Assembly (NCBI GenBank): GCA_030614915.1
Contig: JAUXAG010000010.1
Coordinates: 1-64,000 of the forward strand
Source of the DNA: Actinomycetes bacterium
Lineage (GTDB): Bacteria; Planctomycetota; Phycisphaerae; JAACET01
DNA: 64,000 bases
Direction of reading: 5' to 3'
Positions 46,696-55,260 of this stretch are shown here, in pieces (within the stretch, counting starts at the first letter, position 1; each line of letters begins with the position of its first letter). A model generated the notes under the pieces. The model made no database searches and was not told the DNA's origin. It saw only the letters and a list, made by a program, of their open reading frames with translations. Both the position numbers and the translations under genes were made by a program.

Positions 46696-47745
46696 TTGAG
46701 CAAGTTGGATAAAAAAACGGTGTTTGGTAAAACCGGCCTGGCTTTGCCGCCTATCATTTTCGGCACGAGCTGTCTCGGCAATCTGTATCACGCCCTATCT
46801 TACGAAACGAAGCTGGAAATCGTCAGGCAATTCTTTGAGCACGTCAAATCCCCGATAGTGCTGGATTCGGCCGGCAAGTACGGGGCGGGGTTAGCCTTGG
46901 AAGTCATTGGCCGTACTTTGCGTGACCTCGGAAAAGCCACGGATGATGTGATTATCAGCAATAAGCTCGGTTGGACGCGGGTGCCACTCAAGGGTGCGGA
47001 ACCAACCTTCGAACCCGGTGCCTGGATAGGGATTGAGCACGATGCAGAGCTTAGTATAAATCATTCCGGCATTATTGATTGCTGGGAACAAGGCTGCGAG
47101 TTGCTAGGCGATTACCAGCCTCAACTGCTCTCGGTACATGATCCTGATGAATACCTCGCCGCAGTCCAAAACGACAAAAAAGAGCGTGACCGTAGACTTG
47201 AGGACGTAATCGGAGCATATAGTGCCTTGCACGAATTAAAAATAAAGGGTTACACAAAGAGTATCGGAATAGGCGCAAAAGACTGGAAGGTCATAAGGGA
47301 AATCTGTAACTTGGTCGAACTTGACTGGGTCATGCTGGCCTGCTCGCTTACGGTATATACCCATTCGACCGAATTGCTGGAATTTATCGAAGAGCTCAAC
47401 GCCAAGAATATTCCCATTATCAATTCAGCTGTTTTTAACGCTGGTTTTCTGATTGGTGGTGCCTATTTTAATTATCGGATCCCGCAAAAGGATAAAGACT
47501 CTGAACTTTTCGCCTGGCGGGAAAGTTTTATGGCTGTATGTGACGAGTTTGATGTCAAACCCGCAAATGCATGTGTGCAGTTTGGATTCTCAGCTCCAGG
47601 GATCGTTAGCGTAGCCCTAAATACCAGTCGTCCCGAACGTGTGAGAGACAATGTTGAATCTGTTATGATCAAGATTCCCCATGAGTTCTGGGCAGCCCTG
47701 AAAGCCAAAGGAATCATTGCAAAAGACTATCCTTATTTAGGATGA
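46696..47745 (+). CDS. Aldo/keto reductase, L-fucose dehydrogenase-like
   Basis: A 349-residue AKR of the D-threo-aldose/L-galactose-dehydrogenase type. The barrel starts LPPIIFGTSCLGN. The catalytic Asp-Tyr pair is probably in LDSAGKYGAGLALEVIG (usual DTAxxYG), then Lys in IISNKLGW and His in LLSVHDPD. It would oxidise a 6-deoxyhexose such as L-fucose to the lactone with NAD(P)+. The start is TTG 46696 with AAGGGA upstream. It is the first gene of a tight operon with a mutarotase, lactonase and dehydrogenase, which supports the sugar role. Confidence 0.85.
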   Translation: MSKLDKKTVFGKTGLALPPIIFGTSCLGNLYHALSYETKLEIVRQFFEHVKSPIVLDSAGKYGAGLALEVIGRTLRDLGKATDDVIISNKLGWTRVPLKGAEPTFEPGAWIGIEHDAELSINHSGIIDCWEQGCELLGDYQPQLLSVHDPDEYLAAVQNDKKERDRRLEDVIGAYSALHELKIKGYTKSIGIGAKDWKVIREICNLVELDWVMLACSLTVYTHSTELLEFIEELNAKNIPIINSAVFNAGFLIGGAYFNYRIPQKDKDSELFAWRESFMAVCDEFDVKPANACVQFGFSAPGIVSVALNTSRPERVRDNVESVMIKIPHEFWAALKAKGIIAKDYPYLG

Positions 47746-47758
47746 AAGGAGCCTGCAA

Positions 47759-48151
47759 ATGAGTAAAGACGGCATCGTGAATCCTCACCTTCTTTCCCTC
47801 TTAGCTCGAGTCCGTCATACCAATACAGTAGTTATCGCTGACCGGGGCTTTCCATATTGGCCAATGATTGAAACTGTTGACATTTCGCTTTGTGATGATA
47901 TTCCCACAGTGATTAATGTGCTCGAGGTAATTATTCCACGCTACAATTTTGGCCGAGCGTTCATGGCTGAGGAGTTCAAAGCCTGCGATAAACCCGGCAA
48001 ATTGCAAGAACTTAAGAATTTACTTGGCCAAACCCAATTAGTTTTTGAACCACATGAGGACGTTTTTGAAAAGCGTGTTCCAAATGCAATCGGATTTATT
48101 CGGACCGGTGATACGACACAATATGCCAACATCATTCTGGAGTCGGCTTGA
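47759..48151 (+). CDS. RbsD/FucU-family sugar mutarotase
   Basis: A 130-residue decameric-type mutarotase. HLLSLLARVRHTNTVVIADRGFPYWP contains the family's His and Asp (split: ARVRHTN, ADRGFP). FIRTGDTTQYANIIL near the end is the RbsD/FucU tail. It interconverts sugar anomers, feeding the dehydrogenase. FucU is more likely than RbsD from context. Its TGA stop overlaps the next ATG by one base (TGATG). Confidence 0.88.
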   Translation: MSKDGIVNPHLLSLLARVRHTNTVVIADRGFPYWPMIETVDISLCDDIPTVINVLEVIIPRYNFGRAFMAEEFKACDKPGKLQELKNLLGQTQLVFEPHEDVFEKRVPNAIGFIRTGDTTQYANIILESA

Positions 48152-48978
48152 TGCAAATAGATTCTCACCAACATTTTTGGCTCTACAACAAAGAAGACTA
48201 CGGCTGGATAAGCGATGATATGTCCGTTCTTCGTAGAGACTTCAAGCCTGCAGATCTCCGTGACGAGATCATCGCTGCTGGAATTGACAGTGTGATATCA
48301 GTTCAAGCTAGGCAAACGCTCGAAGAAACAGAACAGTTGTTGGAGTATGCCCACAAAAATGATTTTATCAAAGGCGTCGTCGGCTGGGTGCCGCTCTGTG
48401 CGGAAAATGCCGGCGAGCACATCGAATATTTTGCAGCAAATCCCCACCTTAAAGGCCTGCGACATGTTGTGCAGGATGAACCCGACGACAATTTCATTCT
48501 GAGGGAAGATTTTAATCGCGGGATTTCACTACTCAAAGATCATGGCTTGGTATATGATGTTCTGATCTACGAAAAGCATCTGCCACAGACAATTGAATTT
48601 ATAAAGAGGCATCCACAGCAGCGATTTGTATTAGATCACATTGCAAAACCGAATATCAAAAACGGGAAGACCCAGCCTTGGCGAAAAAACGTAGAAGAAA
48701 TCGCCGGCTTTGAAAACGTCTGGTGCAAGATTTCCGGAATGGTTACCGAAGCAGATTTCAAGAACTGGGGCAAGGACCAACTCAAGCCCTATTTTGACAT
48801 TGTCTTAAATGCATTTGGGGCATCACGTCTGATGTTCGGTTCTGATTGGCCGGTATGTCTATGTGCCTGCTCATATGGGCGATGGAAACAAATAGTCGAG
48901 GAATTCATATCGCCACTGTCTCAAAATGAACAGGAAGCAATAATGGGCTTGAATGCAGTAGAAGCCTACAGACTTTAG
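48151..48978 (+). CDS. Amidohydrolase-family sugar lactonase
   Basis: A COG3618-type metal-dependent hydrolase. IDSHQHFWLYN is the HxH metal motif near residue 5. Further ligands are in FVLDHIAKP and the final Asp in MFGSDWPVC. Relatives hydrolyse L-fucono- or L-rhamnono-lactone to the acid. 276 residues, full length. One-base overlap with the mutarotase and 8 bp before the alcohol dehydrogenase show tight co-transcription. Confidence 0.88.
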   Translation: MQIDSHQHFWLYNKEDYGWISDDMSVLRRDFKPADLRDEIIAAGIDSVISVQARQTLEETEQLLEYAHKNDFIKGVVGWVPLCAENAGEHIEYFAANPHLKGLRHVVQDEPDDNFILREDFNRGISLLKDHGLVYDVLIYEKHLPQTIEFIKRHPQQRFVLDHIAKPNIKNGKTQPWRKNVEEIAGFENVWCKISGMVTEADFKNWGKDQLKPYFDIVLNAFGASRLMFGSDWPVCLCACSYGRWKQIVEEFISPLSQNEQEAIMGLNAVEAYRL

Positions 48979-48986
48979 GATTTATA

Positions 48987-50006
48987 ATGAAAGCACTTCA
49001 AATAATCGAACCAGGAAAAGCCGGCATTGTAAATATCGAGCAGCCTATCCCGGCGCAGGGGCAAGTCCTGTTACGGGTTTGTAAGGTTGGCCTTTGCGGT
49101 TCTGATTTAACGACATTTCTTGGCAAAAATACCATGGTAGCTTATCCTCGCATCCCCGGGCACGAGATTTCCGCCGTTGTTGAGGAGATTACTGAGAATG
49201 TTCCGGAACACATAATAGTGGGCCAATCGGTTACCGTAATACCATATACAAATTGTGGAAACTGTTCGTCATGTCGCCGTGGCCGCTTGAATGCTTGCCG
49301 AAACAACCAGACGCTGGGTATTCAGCGTGATGGGGCCCTGTGTGAATTCATAGCAGTTCCTTGGGACAAACTGGTTTCGGCTGAGGGACTGGATGAAACA
49401 CGACTTACACTAGTTGAACCCCTAACGGTTGGTTTTCACGCGGTTGACAGGGCAGCGGTTTCAAATGTGGATACAGTAATGGTCCTTGGTTGCGGTATGA
49501 TAGGCTTGGGGGCGATAATCGGTTCTTCCCTGCGCGGCGCCAAGGTAATAGCCGTAGATATCGATGACGATAAGATCAAGCTGGCACAAAGTTTGGGGGC
49601 ATCCCTGGGTATTAATTCGAATCGCTGCGATCTACATGCCGAGCTTATGAAAATTACCCGTGGCGAAGGTCCAGATGTTGCCATAGAAGCGGTGGGCAAT
49701 CCAGCTACATACCAGGCAGTTGTCAATGAGGTGGCATTTTCCGGCCGGGTGGTCTGTATTGGATATGCCAAGGAGGACGTTTCTTTTGCGACCAAATTGT
49801 TTGTTCAGAAAGAACTTGATCTGAAAGGTTCGCGCAACGCTACACCTGCTGATTTTCAGGCTGTTTCAAACTATCTGGCAAGGGGAGATTTTCCGGTTTC
49901 TAGCGTTGTCACTGAGGAAACTCTTCTCAAAAACGCACCTGAGGCCTTGCAGAAGTGGGCAGAGAATCCGAATTTGGTTACAAAGATACAGGTAAAGATA
50001 AGGTGA
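48987..50006 (+). CDS. Zinc-dependent alcohol/polyol dehydrogenase
   Basis: A medium-chain dehydrogenase, 339 residues. It has the catalytic zinc Cys in VGLCGSDLT, PGHEISAVV with the His-Glu pair, the structural zinc cysteines CGNCSSCRRGRLNAC and the NAD fold VLGCGMIGLGA. It is like L-galactonate-, threonine- or sorbitol-dehydrogenase-type enzymes. In this operon it may oxidise a hydroxyl of a deoxy-aldonate or of 2-keto-3-deoxy-L-fuconate. The dehydratase needed between lactonase and that step is not in the window. Confidence 0.87.
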   Translation: MKALQIIEPGKAGIVNIEQPIPAQGQVLLRVCKVGLCGSDLTTFLGKNTMVAYPRIPGHEISAVVEEITENVPEHIIVGQSVTVIPYTNCGNCSSCRRGRLNACRNNQTLGIQRDGALCEFIAVPWDKLVSAEGLDETRLTLVEPLTVGFHAVDRAAVSNVDTVMVLGCGMIGLGAIIGSSLRGAKVIAVDIDDDKIKLAQSLGASLGINSNRCDLHAELMKITRGEGPDVAIEAVGNPATYQAVVNEVAFSGRVVCIGYAKEDVSFATKLFVQKELDLKGSRNATPADFQAVSNYLARGDFPVSSVVTEETLLKNAPEALQKWAENPNLVTKIQVKIR

Positions 50007-50021
50007 AATTATTAAAAGTAG

Positions 50022-50248
50022 TTTGTTGTTCCGAAGCGTACGATTCACCTTGATTTTCATACAAGTTCGGATATTCCAGATATAGGTAAGGACTGTGATC
50101 CAGTTGAATTTGCCATAATTTTCAGGAATTCTTATGTTGACAGCGCGACAATCATTGCGAGTAACCGTTCAGGCTCTTGCAAGCCTGATGTTTACACTTA
50201 TAAATTAAGTCGGAAAAACTTATTTGCATTACCGAACAGCCAGTCATA
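50022..50248 (+). pseudogene. Fragment of a putative glycoside hydrolase
   Basis: The frame from 50022 reads VPKRTIHLDFHTSSDIPDIG, then KDCDPVEFA and VDSATIIAS. This closely recalls the N-terminus of a family of putative glycoside hydrolases (IHLDFHTS...IP.IG..FD...F...), I think of GHL6 type. It lacks the usual following FAKCHHG block and runs into the end of the minus-strand gene at 50198. It is therefore a truncated remnant. Only about the first 35 residues look family-like. It sits beside fucose genes, where a fucosidase-like enzyme would make sense. Confidence 0.5.
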
Positions 50249-51508
50249 ACCAACCTGTTTAGCTTCATCAAAACTTAAATACTCCATCTCCACCATATCT
50301 GAAAGGGCGATTGCTATATTATCGCGGGCTATTGACGCATGAGCCCAAGCTCGGTCGGCTTGTCCGCTAAAGTCTGAGCCATAACCATGTATCTTACCGT
50401 GCGGCACAGACGAAAGAGCTTGCCTGAATATGTTCTGGCAGTAAATCGGATCGATAATATTTGCCCAGCAAAAATCAATCGTTACATTGGGGTAGTTCTT
50501 ACCCATGAAAAGCAATTCTCCGCTATACGGCCAATTCGCGTGAAACAAATCAAACCGTACGTCAGGATGCAATTCAATGACACTTCTCAAGCCAACAGCA
50601 TTTGTTTTGACAATGTCGTTGCGAATCCCGGCCATATGGCCGGTATGAATTTGTACCGGCAAATCCATATCCCTTGCCATCCGCATGAACTCATGGAACA
50701 AATAATCATCCAAATCTTTGACGCCGTCAGGATAAGAAACACTGCGTCGAGGATCACTCATAAACCAGTTAAATACTTTCTCCGCTTCTGCGCGGGTTGG
50801 ATTGCCGTATTCAAGGCTGCGTGTATATCCACTTTGATCCTTAAACGCTACCGCATCAAATCGTTTATATCCTTCGAAGATTTCTCTACAAACATTAAGA
50901 TATTCGTCCAGAGAGGTTACGGTTTTGTCAACGGAAGAAGCGATATTCTGAACCAATCCGTAATTCAAATTCAGTGCTCCGTGAAAGCATGGCAGAGGGA
51001 TTACCAGTCGTGCCCGTGGAGAAAGCTTGCCCGAACCGTCAAGGATTGCTTTAATACTTGCGCCAAAATCTTCATGATGGTAGATGTTTTCCAGACGCAC
51101 GGCAATATTGGCCTGGTTCAGGATATCCTCAAACGTCTTCTCCTCCTCAAGATTCAGCAAGTTGCTTTCCATTCTCTTTAGGGCGTCGAGTGTAAGTTTG
51201 TCCTCACCGTAGAATTTTTTCAGCACGAGTTTTGTAACTTGCCCATAACCGGTATGGCAGCTTCGCTTCCAGGCCTTTTCTAGTACCGGCCAACGTTCTT
51301 CCACGCTTAGTTTCGAATTCTGAATAATCTTGATTTCAGAATCGCATGATGCACTGTGAAGGTCACTGACAAAGTATCCACTCACAACCACATTTATTGG
51401 ATCTGCATATTTTGGGCCACAACTGATTGTATGGTCATGGCAGTCCACCAAAGGCACTGTTTCAAGATATTCACGCAATTTGTCGTAATGCTTTGCGTTA
51501 CCCTTCAT
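50198..51508 (-). CDS. Amidohydrolase-fold protein (uronate isomerase-like)
   Basis: A 436-residue TIM-barrel metal enzyme of the amidohydrolase superfamily. VDCHDHTISCG is the first HxH site; VQIHTGHMAG and FDLFHANWPYSG supply further His ligands, and YGSDFSGQADRAWAH contains the final Asp. It resembles glucuronate-isomerase-like or decarboxylase/hydrolase members but I cannot name the reaction. It is convergent with the sugar operon. The DNA is AT-rich like the rest of the island. Confidence 0.75.
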   Translation of the reverse strand: MKGNAKHYDKLREYLETVPLVDCHDHTISCGPKYADPINVVVSGYFVSDLHSASCDSEIKIIQNSKLSVEERWPVLEKAWKRSCHTGYGQVTKLVLKKFYGEDKLTLDALKRMESNLLNLEEEKTFEDILNQANIAVRLENIYHHEDFGASIKAILDGSGKLSPRARLVIPLPCFHGALNLNYGLVQNIASSVDKTVTSLDEYLNVCREIFEGYKRFDAVAFKDQSGYTRSLEYGNPTRAEAEKVFNWFMSDPRRSVSYPDGVKDLDDYLFHEFMRMARDMDLPVQIHTGHMAGIRNDIVKTNAVGLRSVIELHPDVRFDLFHANWPYSGELLFMGKNYPNVTIDFCWANIIDPIYCQNIFRQALSSVPHGKIHGYGSDFSGQADRAWAHASIARDNIAIALSDMVEMEYLSFDEAKQVGYDWLFGNANKFFRLNL

Positions 51509-51604
51509 AGTATTTCACCATTATTCTGACGTAACCCTTTACGGGTATTTTGAATATGTTGGACAACACACCCAACATCAAAACCCTCATCTTCAATTCA
51601 TATA

Positions 51605-52180
51605 CTAACATATTCCAAACTGCCATTCAAGTTGTAAAACAACTGTTTTCCCAAGCGGAGGGCCTCGTGCGTCCGCTAAAATCTCTGGCATAGCAAAACG
51701 GAGCCACGGATGGAACCGGCCAGGGAAATCCTGGAGCAGAGTGAGAGAATAAAGTTGCATGGCCTTTTCGATCCCGAAAGGAAATCCATCCAGGCCGCCC
51801 TTGAAAAGCTCGAACGTCCGGGGACCCTTGGTCCCGGAAGGGCTGTTCCTCGTCGCTACCGCGTTCGGTGAGGATTTGCAGTAAAGGATCATCGCGCAGG
51901 CTGTCGTGGTCGTTGAGATCCTCGTAGCCCATAGCCATAGCTAAGATGCGTTGAGCCAGCATGGTTCACAAGTTGTGGGTCATCTTGGTCGGCTGGCGAG
52001 GATCGAGGATACAACCAGCCAGGGCCTCGATCAAGCCGATGCGTCTGTCCATTTCCCGCACAAGGGCTGCCCCGGCGTCGGAGGTGAGTTTGCCGCCGGC
52101 AAAATCAGCCTGAATTATTTTTCGCCCCAGACTTGAAAATGCAAGTGGTAATCCGTTATACTCTGTCGTTGTGATGGCCT
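51605..52180 (-). pseudogene. IS1380-family transposase remnant
   Basis: On the minus strand, from about 52180 downward, translation gives GRKIIQADFAGGKLTSDAGA, IGLIEALAGCILDPRQPTKM, then a TGA stop at 51969..51971. It continues MLAQRILAMAMGYEDLNDHD and LRDDPLLQILTERG. This is the N-terminal quarter of an IS1380 transposase. A C-terminal-like piece (YSLTLLQDF) follows in another frame near 51750. The middle DDE domain is gone, so the copy is internally deleted and dead. Terminal inverted repeats are not clear. It marks the right edge of the AT-rich sugar island. Confidence 0.75.
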
Positions 52181-52396
52181 TCCTTTCCCAGTTAGGAATT
52201 TGTTATAAGTACCTATACTGCAGAAAGTAAGGCCATTGGGCTATCAAAATCAAGTCAAACTCATGCAATATCCCGGCTAGTGCATTGTGGCTTTTGATTT
52301 TAGGATCAGGTTCTTTCGGCCGATCACTCCTTCAGATCAAGGATGATTTCAAGGAGTACGAGGACTCACAAAACTCTTGACAAGTAATCTTGATAG
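52181..52396. other. Non-coding gap before sulfatase gene
   Basis: AT-rich DNA with GTTATAAGTACCTATACTGCAG near 52203 that may carry promoter elements. I see no gene or repeat. The stretch 51509..51604 on the other side of the IS remnant is likewise empty. Confidence 0.3.
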
Positions 52397-54886
52397 ATGG
52401 AAAATCAATCTTTGATGGTATCAGGCAAACATAGCAAATATTTCGCCGTTCTGGCTCTGCTGCTAGTGGTGATCATTGCAGCTGGGGTAGGGTTGCTGCG
52501 GCGATTCGTATGGCCTGCACATGGTATAGATCACATCATCCTGATCAGCATTGACACTTGCCGCGCCGACTATCTGAGCTGCTACGGCTATAGCCAGCAG
52601 ACCACCCCAAACATCGATGCTGTCGCCGAAGAAGGGGTTCTCTTCGAGAATACAATCTCTTCAGCCGCTACGACCTTGCCGGCCCATAGCTCCATGCTGA
52701 CCGGCACGATCCCGCCCTATCACGGTGTCCATAACAACGTTGACTATCAACTGTCGAAGTCCAATCTGACCCTGGCGGAGATTTTGGGGGCCAATGGATT
52801 TAAGACAGCCGCTATTATAAGCTCTTTTGTCCTCGACTCCAAGTTCGGCATCAATCAGGGCTTTGATACCTATAATGACAAGTTTGAAAAAGCTCGTGTG
52901 GTCCTTAATATCAGCGAGCGCCAGGGCGGGGAGGCTACAAGGTTTGCACTCGAATGGTTGGAAAAACAAAAAGGCGAAAAGTCTTTTCTCTTCTTACACT
53001 ATTATGATCCCCACCACGATTATGTCCCTCCTGAACCATTTGCCTCGCGATTTCCGGACAGTCCCTACGCCGGCGAAATCGCCTATACCGACCACTGCAT
53101 CGGCCAGGTCCTGGATAAACTCAAGAAGCTCGGTCTCTATGATTCGAGTCTTATCATAATAACCGGTGACCACGGGGAGATGCTGGGCGAACACGGCGAA
53201 AACACTCACGGCTATTTTATTTATCAGAGCGCCATAAGAGTTCCCTTAATTTTCAAATTGCCCAGAAGCCGTGAATCTCAAAGAATTAGCGAGCTTGTTG
53301 GTTTGGTTGATATCGTACCTACCATTTGCAGTATGCTGGGGATTACAGTGCCGCAGCATGTTCAGGGGCGGGATCTGTCGCCCTATTTTAGTGGGGAATC
53401 TCCAACCGGTGCAGATCGGTATCTGTACTGCGAAACCGCAGAGCCGCTGAAATTCGACGCCAATTCCCTGCGGGGCATCGTAACCGACCGCTTCAAGTAC
53501 ATCCAGACTACTCGGCCGGAACTGTACGATCTTATCGACGACCCGGCTGAATCCAATAACCTTGTTGAAGCTCAGCCACAGCAGGCCAGAATTTTGAAAG
53601 CCACACTGGTGGAGTTATTGGAGCAGTGTGTCCGCGAAGATGCCACAGACAGTAGGATAACATTGGACACGCAGGCCCTCAAACGCCTCGAATCCATCGG
53701 TTATCTCCGCGGTAGGACAACCGAGCCGTTCAAGTTCGATCAAAGCAAGAAAGACCCCAAGGATTTGATCAAGTTTGCCATATGTTTCGAAGGTGGGATG
53801 AGACTTTCTCACCAACGCAAGTACGACCAGGCAATCCTCGCTTATGATAAAGCCATTGAGCTGAATCCGACATTTGCCCTATCCTACAACAGCCGGGCGA
53901 TCGCGTATTGGGAAGAAGGCGATTATGATCGGGCCCTGCGCGATTTCGACAAGGCTATCAAACTGGATCCTGAATATTCCCAAGCCTACCACGATCGGGG
54001 ATTCAGGTATATGATCAGGGGCGATCTTGACCGGGCTATCCGTGACTTCGACCAGGCCATCGAGCTGAATCCTGCAAACGCCGACGTCTACAATAACCGG
54101 GGGCTCGCGTACTTTAGCAAGGGCGACTATGACCGGGCCATCCGGGATTTCGATCAGGCCATCGCACTAAGCCCCGAATATACCGAAGTATACAACAATC
54201 GGGCGCAGTTGTATTTGAGAAAAGGCAAGCATGACCTGGCTATCCGTGATTACGACCAGGCCATCAAACTGAATCCGAAAGGTGCCCAGCTCTACATCAA
54301 CCGTGGACAGGTATACTATGGCATGGGCGAGCAGGATCAGGCCATCCGCGATTTTGACCAGGCCATCGAGTTGAATCCCAGCTTTGCCATAGCCTATCAA
54401 AGCCGGGGGCTCGCCTATCAAAGCAAGGGTGACAATGAGCTGGCTATACGCGATTTCGGCAAGGCCATCGAGCTGAATCCCGCAGATGCCCTGAGCCACA
54501 AGGCCATCGGCCAGGCGTTAATGGGCTTGGGCAGGGCTAAAGAGGCTACCAAGCACTACCGCCGGGCATTAGAGCTGCGTGGCGACTGGCCGGAGGTACT
54601 AAATGACTTGGCTTGGATACTGGCTACGCACGAGGACCCTGAACTTCGTAATGGGGCTGAAGCTCTTCGCCTTGCAGAACGAGCCTGCCAACTGCAAAAC
54701 TACAAAGTTCCTGCAGTTCTGGATACTTTGGCGGCCGCGTACGCGGAAGCAGGCCATTTCGACCAGGCGGTCCAGACTGCCCAAAGGGCCCTTCAACTTG
54801 CCTTGGTTACCGGAAAGGTAGTACTGGCAAAGAATATACAAAACCGCTTGGAGCTCTATCGGGCCAAGCGTCCGTATCGCGAGTAG
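52397..54886 (+). CDS. Membrane-anchored sulfatase-like protein with TPR tail
   Basis: 829 residues: one N-terminal helix (FAVLALLLVVIIAAGVGLL), an alkaline-phosphatase-superfamily sulfatase domain at about 45-430, then about nine tandem TPRs to about 780. Metal-site motifs are ISIDTCRADYLSCYGY, TGDHGEMLGEHGENTHG and LVGLVDIVPT. The sulfatase Cys-x-Pro-x-Arg site reads Thr93-Leu-Pro-Ala-His, so formylglycine cannot form. Thr is a nucleophile in phosphoethanolamine transferases and related enzymes, so phosphoryl transfer or hydrolysis is as likely as sulfate removal. The TPR DNA (about 53800..54500) is a visible 102-bp tandem repeat. Sulfatase-TPR fusions are frequent in planctomycetes. Confidence 0.87.
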   Translation: MENQSLMVSGKHSKYFAVLALLLVVIIAAGVGLLRRFVWPAHGIDHIILISIDTCRADYLSCYGYSQQTTPNIDAVAEEGVLFENTISSAATTLPAHSSMLTGTIPPYHGVHNNVDYQLSKSNLTLAEILGANGFKTAAIISSFVLDSKFGINQGFDTYNDKFEKARVVLNISERQGGEATRFALEWLEKQKGEKSFLFLHYYDPHHDYVPPEPFASRFPDSPYAGEIAYTDHCIGQVLDKLKKLGLYDSSLIIITGDHGEMLGEHGENTHGYFIYQSAIRVPLIFKLPRSRESQRISELVGLVDIVPTICSMLGITVPQHVQGRDLSPYFSGESPTGADRYLYCETAEPLKFDANSLRGIVTDRFKYIQTTRPELYDLIDDPAESNNLVEAQPQQARILKATLVELLEQCVREDATDSRITLDTQALKRLESIGYLRGRTTEPFKFDQSKKDPKDLIKFAICFEGGMRLSHQRKYDQAILAYDKAIELNPTFALSYNSRAIAYWEEGDYDRALRDFDKAIKLDPEYSQAYHDRGFRYMIRGDLDRAIRDFDQAIELNPANADVYNNRGLAYFSKGDYDRAIRDFDQAIALSPEYTEVYNNRAQLYLRKGKHDLAIRDYDQAIKLNPKGAQLYINRGQVYYGMGEQDQAIRDFDQAIELNPSFAIAYQSRGLAYQSKGDNELAIRDFGKAIELNPADALSHKAIGQALMGLGRAKEATKHYRRALELRGDWPEVLNDLAWILATHEDPELRNGAEALRLAERACQLQNYKVPAVLDTLAAAYAEAGHFDQAVQTAQRALQLALVTGKVVLAKNIQNRLELYRAKRPYRE

Positions 54887-54940
54887 TTCAGCCCCAGAGG
54901 ATCTTAGTTGTTCTGCTAGCACCTAGCCGGGCTGGATATT

Positions 54941-55048
54941 GGAGAGGTGTCCGAGCGGCTTAAGCTGCACCCTTGGAAAGGGTGTGTGCGTGAGAGCGCA
55001 CCGGGGGTTTGTCGCCAAAGGCGCAGCAAAGCTAGTCCCCCCTCTACG
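54941..55048 (+). tRNA. tRNA-Ser (GGA) interrupted in the T-loop
   Basis: GGAGAGG acceptor, GTCCGAGCGGCTTAAGCTGC D-arm, CACCC-TTGGAAA-GGGTG anticodon arm (GGA, Ser) and long variable arm GTGCG-TGAGAG-CGCAC are canonical. The T-arm should read GGGGGTTCGAATCCCCC. Instead GGGGGTT is followed by 26 extra or changed bases containing a GTCGCC-AAA-GGCG hairpin before TCCCCC. The acceptor 3' strand CCTCTAC then pairs with one mismatch, and G73 suits tRNA-Ser. Either a palindromic insert has broken the gene, or the RNA tolerates or processes it. CCA is not encoded. Confidence 0.75.
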
Positions 55049-55210
55049 TTTTGAGCGATTTTATCGCTCAAAACAGAGCAGGTGAGCAGTAGAGCAGTAG
55101 AAAAACCAAAGAGCCGCTCACCTGCGGTCTACTTTCTACTGTCTCCTCTCTGCTGGTGAGATTCGATTCGCTCAAATTTCGATTATCGATTTTCAAATCG
55201 CCCCTGGCCT
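55049..55210. repeat. Cluster of perfect inverted repeats downstream of tRNA-Ser
   Basis: GTTTTGAGCGAT-TTT-ATCGCTCAAAAC (55048..55074) is a perfect 12-bp-arm hairpin. CAGGTGAGC (55079..55087) pairs with GCTCACCTG (55116..55124), enclosing the direct repeat AGCAGTAGAGCAGTAGA. TCGCTCAAATTTCGATTATCG and CGATTTTCAAATCG follow. No T-run follows the first hairpin, so it is not a standard terminator. The block looks like a pile-up of palindromic elements. Confidence 0.6.
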
Positions 55211-55260
55211 GGTAACGAAAAAACTGGCCAAAGCGTGTTCGCGGGCGGAGGAAACGACAT

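Noticed and set aside
53800-54500. CRISPR-like or satellite tandem repeat
   Set aside because: The 102-bp periodicity is that of in-frame 34-residue TPR motifs in the sulfatase-like protein.
55048-55074. Rho-independent terminator of tRNA-Ser
   Set aside because: Perfect hairpin, but its stem is AT-rich and no T-run follows.
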